Assembly (NCBI GenBank): GCA_030156305.1
Contig: JASGMZ010000058.1
Location: forward strand, 1 to 13,472
DNA: 13,472 bases
Direction: 5' to 3'
Source: Bacteroidales bacterium
GTDB lineage: Bacteria > Bacteroidota > Bacteroidia > Bacteroidales > UBA12077
Translations under genes and position numbers: made by a program
In this document: piece by piece, positions 8,674-13,472 of the stretch
Numbering within the stretch: the stretch's first letter is position 1
How the letters are laid out: each line of letters begins with the position of its first letter
Notes under the pieces: generated by a model
The model's database searches: none
What the model was told of the DNA's origin: nothing
Seen by the model: only the letters and a program-made list of their open reading frames with translations

Positions 8674-8704
8674 TAATTTTAGGAGCGGTAGCGAACTAAA
8701 ATTA
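8674..8704. repeat. Second inner hairpin, 9-bp stem with 13-nt loop
   Basis: TAATTTTAG (8674-8682) is an exact inverted copy of CTAAAATTA (8696-8704). The loop GAGCGGTAGCGAA (8683-8695) is purine-rich and more GC-rich than the AT-rich stem. The loop contains GTAG (8688-8691), a tetranucleotide important in REP recognition by REP-associated transposases, although in known REPs it sits at the hairpin foot and not in the loop. The stem is exact as read; any function is inferred. Confidence 0.75.
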
Positions 8705-8726
8705 CATTGAACATTAATCGGCATTA

Positions 8727-8866
8727 TACTGAAATTCAGGCTGTTTAATAATATTAAAATCAAAATAAATATATTTAATATTGCATAATTGAACGCAACT
8801 TGGTATAAGATGACTCATAACACAACATATATTTAAAATTTTGTAAACGTTTAAAAATAAAATAGT
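8727..8866 (+). promoter_or_regulatory. AT-rich ftsZ leader, possible promoter
   Basis: This 140-bp stretch between the composite repeat and the ftsZ ATG holds no gene. It contains two copies of TATATTTA (8770-8777 and 8828-8835) and AAATTTTG (8836-8843), each one base from the Bacteroidota -7 consensus TAnnTTTG. None has a clean TTG box at the usual spacing; the nearest, TTG at 8800-8802, is about 25 bp before the second copy. A 10-bp palindrome TAAACGTTTA (8844-8853) lies 13 bp before the start codon. A separate ftsZ promoter here is plausible but not shown. No strong Shine-Dalgarno precedes the ATG, only A-rich sequence. Confidence 0.3.
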
Positions 8867-10354
8867 ATGGCTGATGATTTAATGAATTTCGATTTACCTG
8901 TCGACCGTTCTTCGATTATAAAAGTAATTGGAGTAGGTGGTGGCGGGAGTAATGCTGTAAATCATATGTTTAGACAGGGCATTAAAGATGTAAACTTTAT
9001 TGTTTGTAATACCGATGCACAAGCATTATCGAATAGCCCTGTATCCATAAAAGTGCAATTGGGAGAATCTTTAACAGAAGGACGTGGAGCCGGGAATAAA
9101 CCAGAGATAGGGCGTCAGGCAGCCATTGAAAACCTCGACGATGTGGTTGAAGTAATGGGCGGAAATACAAAAATGGTATTTATTACCGCCGGAATGGGTG
9201 GAGGAACTGGTACAGGAGCAGCACCTGTAATTGCAAAAGCCGCTAAAGAAATGGGATTACTTACCGTAGCTATTGTTACCATCCCATTCCGTTTCGAAGG
9301 TTCTCGAAGAACTAATCAAGCCATTGAAGGGATTAATGAGATAGAAAAACATGTGGATTCCTTGCTGGTTATTAATAACGAAAAGTTAAGGGAAGTGTGT
9401 GGTAATTTAAAATTTTCCGAAGCCTTTTCGTATGCTGACAATGTTTTAGCAACTGCTGCTAAAGGTATTGCCGAAATTATTACCGTGCCCGGATATATCA
9501 ATGTTGATTTTGCTGATGTGGAGACAGTACTTACAAATAGTGGTGTAGCACTAATGGGAACAGGAATGGCCAAAGGCGAAGACCGTGCCGTAAGCGCTGT
9601 ACAACAAGCCTTAACTTCTCCTTTACTCAACGATAATGATATTAGCGGAACAGACAATATCCTGCTGAATATTACCTTTGGGAATGATGAAATTACGATG
9701 GACGAGATTGGTGAAATTGCTGACTTTGTAAACAATGAGGTGGGTTCTAATCCAAACATAATCTGGGGAACCGGGTTTGATGAGAAACTGGAAGACCAGA
9801 TTAGCATTACTATTATTGCTACCGGATTTGAAAGTAACAGTATCCCTGAGCTTTATGCTAAAAAAACAAAGAAAAAAACCATTACATTAGACGAAGAGGA
9901 ATCCAAACCTAAGCCAAAGCCAAAGAAAAAGCAAGATTCGAGATATTTAATTTCTAAAAATATAAATGGCGATTTTGACGAATGCCTCGATTTTAAGCAG
10001 CGAACCATCGATTTTGATATTAAAAAAGATCGCGAGTCGGATAAATATATTGTATTGCATCAACCCGAAAATGAATCGGAGGTAGCTATTGAAACTAAAA
10101 AATCAGAAATTGAGAAGAAATTGCAGGAGTCACGCGAAAGAATGAAAGAACGACGTATGGAATCGTCGAAAATGAAAGATAATATTGATGAAATAGAGAA
10201 TGAACCGGCATATAAACGAAAAAAAATAAAGATCGACCAGCCTGTACCCTCTAAAGAATCTAATGTTTCAAGATATTCTCTCGAAGATGATGAGGATGAA
10301 AATACAACACGATTAAGGCCGAATAATTCGTATTTACATGATAACGTAGATTAA
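8867..10354 (+). CDS. ftsZ: FtsZ, tubulin-like division GTPase with long charged C-terminus
   Basis: FtsZ polymerises with GTP into the Z ring that organises septation. The N-terminal GTPase core has IGVGGGGSNAVNHM (21-34), CNTDAQAL (47-54), GAGNKPEIGRQAA (74-86), the tubulin signature GMGGGTGTGAAP (109-120) and RFEGSRR (142-148). The T7 synergy loop INVDFADVETV (211-221) carries D214 and D217, which complete the active site of the next subunit. The core ends near ITIIATGF (314-321). A long linker of about 335-480 follows, rich in Lys, Glu and Asp, with a PKPKPKPKKK run (347-356) and a probable helical charged stretch (about 410-440). The protein ends in RLRPNNSYLHDNVD (482-495), where other FtsZ proteins keep the peptide that binds FtsA. 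At 495 residues it is well over the 383 of E. coli. It is probably cotranscribed with yqeY downstream. Confidence 0.97.
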   Translation: MADDLMNFDLPVDRSSIIKVIGVGGGGSNAVNHMFRQGIKDVNFIVCNTDAQALSNSPVSIKVQLGESLTEGRGAGNKPEIGRQAAIENLDDVVEVMGGNTKMVFITAGMGGGTGTGAAPVIAKAAKEMGLLTVAIVTIPFRFEGSRRTNQAIEGINEIEKHVDSLLVINNEKLREVCGNLKFSEAFSYADNVLATAAKGIAEIITVPGYINVDFADVETVLTNSGVALMGTGMAKGEDRAVSAVQQALTSPLLNDNDISGTDNILLNITFGNDEITMDEIGEIADFVNNEVGSNPNIIWGTGFDEKLEDQISITIIATGFESNSIPELYAKKTKKKTITLDEEESKPKPKPKKKQDSRYLISKNINGDFDECLDFKQRTIDFDIKKDRESDKYIVLHQPENESEVAIETKKSEIEKKLQESRERMKERRMESSKMKDNIDEIENEPAYKRKKIKIDQPVPSKESNVSRYSLEDDEDENTTRLRPNNSYLHDNVD

Positions 10355-10367
10355 AAATTAAAGTATT

Positions 10368-10817
10368 ATGAGTTTACAAAAACAAATTGACCAGGATATA
10401 AAACAGGCTATGCTTGCCAAAGAGAAGGATAAGCTTGTTGCGTTAAGAGCTATTAAGTCAGCTTTATTGCTGGCAAAAACAGAAAAAGGTAATGCTGAAA
10501 TATCTGATGAAGCAGAACTGAAACTTTTACAAAAGCTTGTAAAACAACGTAAAGAATCAGCAGAGATTTATCAGCAACAAGGAAGAAAAGATTTAGCAGA
10601 CCAAGAACTGGACGAAGCAAAAATAATCGAAAATTATTTGCCCGAACCAATGAGTGATGAAGAACTTACCGGCATAATAAAAGTTATTATTGATGAAGTA
10701 GGGGCTTCTACTGTGGCAGATATGGGAAAAGTAATGGGTATCGCAAACAAAAAATTGGCAGGAAAGGCTGAGGGTAAAGCTATTGCCGAAAAAGTAAAAT
10801 CGCTGTTAAATCAATAA
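10368..10817 (+). CDS. yqeY: GatB/YqeY domain protein
   Basis: This small soluble protein of 149 residues belongs to the YqeY family, which shares a domain with the C-terminus of GatB, the tRNA-binding subunit of Glu-tRNA/Asp-tRNA amidotransferase. The recognisable features are the N-terminal helix with KQAMLAKEKDKLVALRAIKSAL (split over 12-33), a KQRKESAEIYQQQGRKDLA region (59-77), ENYLPEPMSDEEL (88-100) and the late DMGKVMGIANKKLAGKAEGK block (118-137). The standalone protein lacks the GatB catalytic part, so it is not an amidotransferase by itself. A role in tRNA or amino-acid metabolism is inferred from the domain only. The ATG lies 13 bp after ftsZ, so the two are probably cotranscribed. 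A hairpin terminator begins 26 bp after its stop. Confidence 0.9.
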   Translation: MSLQKQIDQDIKQAMLAKEKDKLVALRAIKSALLLAKTEKGNAEISDEAELKLLQKLVKQRKESAEIYQQQGRKDLADQELDEAKIIENYLPEPMSDEELTGIIKVIIDEVGASTVADMGKVMGIANKKLAGKAEGKAIAEKVKSLLNQ

Positions 10818-10843
10818 TATTTATTATTTAATTCTTATGTTAA

Positions 10844-10872
10844 AAAACGGAGTGATTTTTTCACTCCGTTTT
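10844..10872. terminator. Bidirectional intrinsic terminator between convergent genes
   Basis: A perfect 12-bp stem, AAAACGGAGTGA (10844-10855) with TCACTCCGTTTT (10861-10872), encloses a five-T loop. On the + strand the stem ends in four Ts. On the - strand the GC part is followed by six Ts (complement of 10842-10847). It can therefore stop transcription from yqeY on one side and from the isomerase gene on the other, and looks stronger for the - strand. It sits between the two stop codons (10817 and 10895), where such a site is expected. Confidence 0.92.
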
Positions 10873-10894
10873 AATTTCGTTCAGTAGTAATATT

Positions 10895-13018
10895 TTAATA
10901 AAACTTAGCTCTTTTATCTACAATATTTGCAGTTTCTTTCAACGCTTCAAAAACTTCATAATTGGCACGGTTGCTATATTGCATCATTCCTTGTTGTTGT
11001 TGCATTTCAACATTTCCAATGTCGGAAATATTAACTGATGTTACCTGTAATACATAAACACCCGTATTCCCCTTAACAGGATTTGATAATTTATCCTGTT
11101 CCAGAGTAGTGGCAACGGCAATAAGTTTTGGCTCAACACCAGCTTCGGGAACAGAGTATGATCTGAAACTAATATTAGTAGCGGTTTTTACTTCAGTATT
11201 AAGTTTAGATGCCAATGTTTGTATATTATTGGCTTCAGCCATCTGCTGACGGATTTTTTCAGCAAGTTGTTCCGCTCTTTTCTCTTTTTTCACCTGAACA
11301 AGTATTTGCGATCGAACTTGTTCGAAAGGAGCTATACCATCTTCTTTAATATCCGTAACAAAACCAATTATAAATCGATCGCCAATCTTAAAAATCGGGT
11401 CATTATTTTCTTTAATGATTTCATGTTTATCTGTATTATAGATGGCTCTGATAAATTCTCTCGGATTCTCTAATCCGGGGATATTTTTATCATTCTCTTT
11501 GATATTACTGGCAATTTTCTTGGTTAAATTTTCGTTTTCCTGAATGGCTTGGTTAAATTCTTCGTAGGTGTGATTATTTCCAACAAATTTGCTTGCCTGA
11601 GCATAAATATTTTCTTCGGTTTCTGCGCTTGGTTCAAGTTTTCGGCCTAATATAGCAACTTTAACTTTTTTAACCTCTTTACTACGGCCTGTAACCTGAG
11701 TAATATGTAAGCCGTATTGAGTAGGGATTGTTTTGTATTCGCCAACGTTGGCATTAAAACAACTATCGCTAAAAGGTTTGATCATCTCATTGGCTTTAAA
11801 CCATCCTAAATCACCGCCTTTTTCATTAGCTGCTTTATCGGCCGAATACTGATTGGATAATTGAGCAAAGTTAGCTCCTGATTTCAACAGATTTATTAAA
11901 CTGTCGGCCATGGCATATATCTGGCTGTAATCTGTATCCTGTGGTGTAGGTTGTAATAATATATGACGGGCACGCACAGAATCGGGTAAATATTTTATAT
12001 CCGATAATTTAGCTAACTTAAATGTTTCATCTTCAAAATAAGGGCCATAAATAAATCCTTCTTTTGCATTAAACATCTCCTCCTGAAATTGTTCTGGCAA
12101 CTCGTCTTTTTTATAATAATTATCATCAAATGAAATATCACTATTTAAACTGATAAAATCTTTATCGTTATCTGTTTGAGCAAAATCTGCGTAGATATTA
12201 TTAATCCATTCTTCAGCTGCATTACGGTCAGCTTCAGAAGGTTTTATGTCGAAAGTAACATATTCAATACTTCGTGATGCGGTTTGTTTAAAATCATTTG
12301 CATGATTTTTATAATATGTTTTTAGGCCTCTTTCTTCAATATTAACTAAGCTGTCGGGAATTTGATTGAGATTTTGTGCAATAAAATCAAAATCTACGGT
12401 TTTATTAATTCTGTTTAATTCAGCCTGAGCTTCACGTTTTGTAACGTATAATCCTTTTTTAATCAGGTTGGTATATTTAGAAAATTCTCTTTCCTGTACC
12501 ATTTGATCTTCGATAAATAACCAATAAGCTTTCTGTTGTCCTGTTGGATCCTGATCGTATGTTTTTAAAAATTGAATCACAGCCATAGTGTTTAGCTCAC
12601 CGGTTTCGGGATTGGTAAATAAATTTTGAATAATAGGATGAATGTTTTCTCCCTGCACCATATCCCATAATTCCTCACTGCTAATATCAATACCTAATTC
12701 TTTATATTCGTCTTTAAGAATATTTTGTCTTAAGATTTGTTGCCAGGTTTGTTCTTGAATACGTTGGATTGTTTTTTCATCAAGAGCATTTTTCCCGGAT
12801 GTAAACTTAGTAATTTCAATTAGATCGTTTAACTCTTTCTGGTATTTTTGGACTGAGACTGATTTTCCGGATATCTCAGCAATTTCAAATTGTGAATTTG
12901 AAAATAATGCTCCGCCTGAATTCAGAAAATCTCCTAAAATAAATGCTAATAGTGCCATTCCAATCACTATTGCAACTAATACACCTGCTCGATTTCTAAT
13001 TTTCTCTAAAGTTGCCAT
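10895..13018 (-). CDS. Membrane-anchored parvulin-type peptidyl-prolyl isomerase (PpiD/SurA-like)
   Basis: The 707-residue product resembles PpiD, a periplasmic chaperone and folding factor anchored in the inner membrane. A basic start (MATLEKIRNR) leads to one transmembrane helix at about 11-32. A long SurA_N/PpiD-like helical chaperone region follows (about 45-345). One canonical parvulin domain spans about 347-445, with RARHILLQ (349-356), GANFAQLSNQYSAD (381-394), GGDLGWFKANEMIKPF (401-416) and the end YGLHITQVTGR (435-445). The region from about 450 to the end is less clear; FKIGDRFIIGFVTDIKEDGIA (split over 543-563) and GVYVLQVTSV (653-662) may be remnants of a second, degenerate rotamase-like fold. 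The likely role is folding or quality control of exported proteins. The ATG at 13018 is preceded by A-rich sequence and no Shine-Dalgarno. It is convergent with yqeY. I give no symbol because ppiD orthology is not certain. Confidence 0.88.
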   Translation of the reverse strand: MATLEKIRNRAGVLVAIVIGMALLAFILGDFLNSGGALFSNSQFEIAEISGKSVSVQKYQKELNDLIEITKFTSGKNALDEKTIQRIQEQTWQQILRQNILKDEYKELGIDISSEELWDMVQGENIHPIIQNLFTNPETGELNTMAVIQFLKTYDQDPTGQQKAYWLFIEDQMVQEREFSKYTNLIKKGLYVTKREAQAELNRINKTVDFDFIAQNLNQIPDSLVNIEERGLKTYYKNHANDFKQTASRSIEYVTFDIKPSEADRNAAEEWINNIYADFAQTDNDKDFISLNSDISFDDNYYKKDELPEQFQEEMFNAKEGFIYGPYFEDETFKLAKLSDIKYLPDSVRARHILLQPTPQDTDYSQIYAMADSLINLLKSGANFAQLSNQYSADKAANEKGGDLGWFKANEMIKPFSDSCFNANVGEYKTIPTQYGLHITQVTGRSKEVKKVKVAILGRKLEPSAETEENIYAQASKFVGNNHTYEEFNQAIQENENLTKKIASNIKENDKNIPGLENPREFIRAIYNTDKHEIIKENNDPIFKIGDRFIIGFVTDIKEDGIAPFEQVRSQILVQVKKEKRAEQLAEKIRQQMAEANNIQTLASKLNTEVKTATNISFRSYSVPEAGVEPKLIAVATTLEQDKLSNPVKGNTGVYVLQVTSVNISDIGNVEMQQQQGMMQYSNRANYEVFEALKETANIVDKRAKFY

Positions 13019-13064
13019 TGAATTTCTGTTTTTGTCTTAAAATTTAAAGGTTCGAATATAATAA

Positions 13065-13094
13065 TTAAAATCTTTTTTTATGGCATGTTGCCAT
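13065..13094 (-). other. Possible 9-codon upstream ORF overlapping a small hairpin
   Basis: On the - strand, between the putative promoter and the isomerase ATG, an ATG at 13094 opens a short frame reading MATCHKKRF and ends at TAA (13067-13065). Its first bases, aATGGCAAC, repeat those of the real start at 13018, and both give M-A-T. The ATG lies in a hairpin with a 6-bp stem and 3-nt loop (ATGGCA/TGCCAT, 13080-13094). It could be a leader peptide or pure chance; AT-rich leaders often contain short frames. Confidence 0.2.
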
Positions 13095-13106
13095 TTTATT
13101 AATCCG

Positions 13107-13114
13107 CAAATTTA
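13107..13114 (-). promoter_or_regulatory. Putative Bacteroidota -7 promoter box for the isomerase gene
   Basis: Read on the - strand, TAAATTTG is an exact match to the TAnnTTTG -7 consensus of Bacteroidota promoters and is followed by CGG. It lies about 90 bp upstream of the isomerase ATG and would give a leader of roughly 80 nt. No clear TTG/TTTG -33 box is visible at the expected distance upstream, which lowers confidence. The match also supports the taxonomic assignment. Confidence 0.42.
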
Positions 13115-13172
13115 ATATTTTATTATTTTCTTTTAGCTTTATTTAAGAAAATTAAAAAAATACAAGTGAAAT

Positions 13173-13472
13173 TCATTCCATTATTTCTAATTTGATTAAT
13201 TCTACTCTGGTATTGGTTACTTTTAGGATACTAAATTTAAAGCCGTTAATTAATATTTGATCATTAATTTTTGGAATACTTTCGGTGTGGTATAAAATGT
13301 ACCCGGCAATGGTTTCGTATTCGTCATTTTCGGGTATATTTAACTCATATTTATCGTTGATATAATCGATTTCCAATCGTCCGGAGAAAATAAAATTTGT
13401 ATCGTTTAATTTTTTTTCATAATACTCAATGATATCATGTTCATCTTTTATTTCACCAAAAATTTCTTCTAA
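13173..13472 (-). CDS. CorC/HlyC (CNNM-type) family protein, C-terminal end
   Basis: The frame is open from the right edge of the window to TAA-type stop 13175-13173, giving about 99 residues; the N-terminus is missing. The visible part starts LEEIFGEIKDEHD, the junction after the CBS pair in CorC/HlyC proteins. It continues through IFSGRLEIDYINDKYELNIPENDEYETIAGYIL to IPKINDQILINGFKFSILKVTNTRVELIKL, the pattern of the CorC_HlyC C-terminal domain. Full family members have an N-terminal DUF21/CNNM membrane domain linked to divalent-cation transport and two CBS domains, which would lie outside this window. In gliding Bacteroidota a relative is GldE; the fragment cannot tell GldE from the general family. 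It is upstream of the isomerase gene on the same strand, but the 154-bp gap holds a putative promoter, so cotranscription is unsure. Confidence 0.85.
   Translation of the reverse strand, partial: LEEIFGEIKDEHDIIEYYEKKLNDTNFIFSGRLEIDYINDKYELNIPENDEYETIAGYILYHTESIPKINDQILINGFKFSILKVTNTRVELIKLEIME

Larger units (their letters stand above)
8629..8726. repeat. Composite inverted repeat (three-way-junction-like, REP/MITE-like)
   Basis: This 98-bp element lies 14 bp after the ftsA stop. Outer arms 8629-8649 and 8706-8726 pair at 17 of 21 positions plus one G-T wobble; the mismatches are 8633/8722, 8639/8716 and 8640/8715. Directly inside the left arm is a 20-bp perfect palindrome (8650-8669). After four bases comes a hairpin with a perfect 9-bp stem (8674-8704), and one base later the right arm begins. 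Almost every base is in a stem or its loop, so a single strand could form a three-way junction. No reading frame or transposase is present. Such compact palindromes resemble REP or MITE sequences moved by single-strand transposases, but this is inference: only one copy is in the window. No clear target duplication flanks it, and no U-tract follows the hairpins, which argues against a simple terminator. Confidence 0.65.

Noticed and set aside
8650..8704. Inner hairpins of the composite repeat as an ftsA terminator
   Set aside because: Neither hairpin is followed by a run of Ts on the + strand: the palindrome is followed by TATATAATTTT and the second hairpin by CATTGAAC.
8729..8739. CTGAA-A-TTCAG short palindrome just after the composite repeat
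   Set aside because: A 5-bp stem with a one-base centre is expected by chance in this amount of sequence, and it lies outside the repeat's paired arms.
9316..9807. 163-codon open frame on the - strand
   Set aside because: It lies wholly antisense to the conserved GTPase core of ftsZ, its translation is low-complexity Ser/Ile-rich and matches no known family; it is a shadow of ftsZ codon use.
9905..9934. Tandem Pro-Lys codons in ftsZ, considered as a repeat of interest
   Set aside because: It is a short in-frame low-complexity run within the disordered linker and keeps the reading frame; no sign of phase variation.
1..13472. Search for a novel defence, mobile or CRISPR system
   Set aside because: Every large gene belongs to a known cell wall, division, folding or transport family, and no spacer array, integrase, transposase or toxin-antitoxin pair was seen. 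The only unexplained structure is the non-coding repeat at 8629-8726.

Overview
The window is an AT-rich bacterial chromosome segment that carries most of a division and cell wall (dcw) cluster. The + strand order is murE (3' end only), mraY, murD, ftsW, murG, murC, ftsQ, ftsA, ftsZ and a yqeY-like gene. Two genes on the - strand converge on it: a membrane-anchored parvulin-type peptidyl-prolyl isomerase, and the C-terminal end of a CorC/HlyC (CNNM-type) protein. Several traits point to Bacteroidota, probably class Bacteroidia: MraY has a long loop insertion, there is no ddl/murB between murC and ftsQ, FtsZ has a long charged C-terminal extension, Shine-Dalgarno sequences are weak or absent, and a TAnnTTTG-type -7 box precedes the isomerase gene. 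The genus cannot be set from the sequence alone.

Layout: 1-8614 is a very tight gene train, with gaps of 5-39 bp and two overlaps (ftsW/murG 20 bp, murG/murC 1 bp), most likely one transcription unit. It supplies the cytoplasmic ligases MurE, MurD and MurC, the lipid I and lipid II enzymes MraY and MurG, the SEDS glycan polymerase FtsW, and the divisome proteins FtsQ and FtsA. The train is interrupted at 8615-8866, a 252-bp gap before ftsZ. FtsZ is followed after 13 bp by yqeY, and a strong bidirectional hairpin terminator (10844-10872) separates the convergent gene sets. The isomerase gene and the CorC/HlyC gene follow on the - strand up to the right edge.

The main feature that the genes do not explain lies in the ftsA-ftsZ gap. 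A compact composite inverted repeat at 8629-8726 has imperfect 21-nt outer arms. These enclose an 80% GC, 20-bp perfect palindrome and then a second hairpin with a perfect 9-bp stem, so that one strand could fold as a three-way junction. It resembles a REP/MITE-type dispersed element inserted between two core division genes, but only one copy is visible here, so dispersal is inference. The remaining genes look intact and ordinary. No tRNA, rRNA, CRISPR array, transposase or phage gene was seen, and no previously undescribed multi-gene system is evident.
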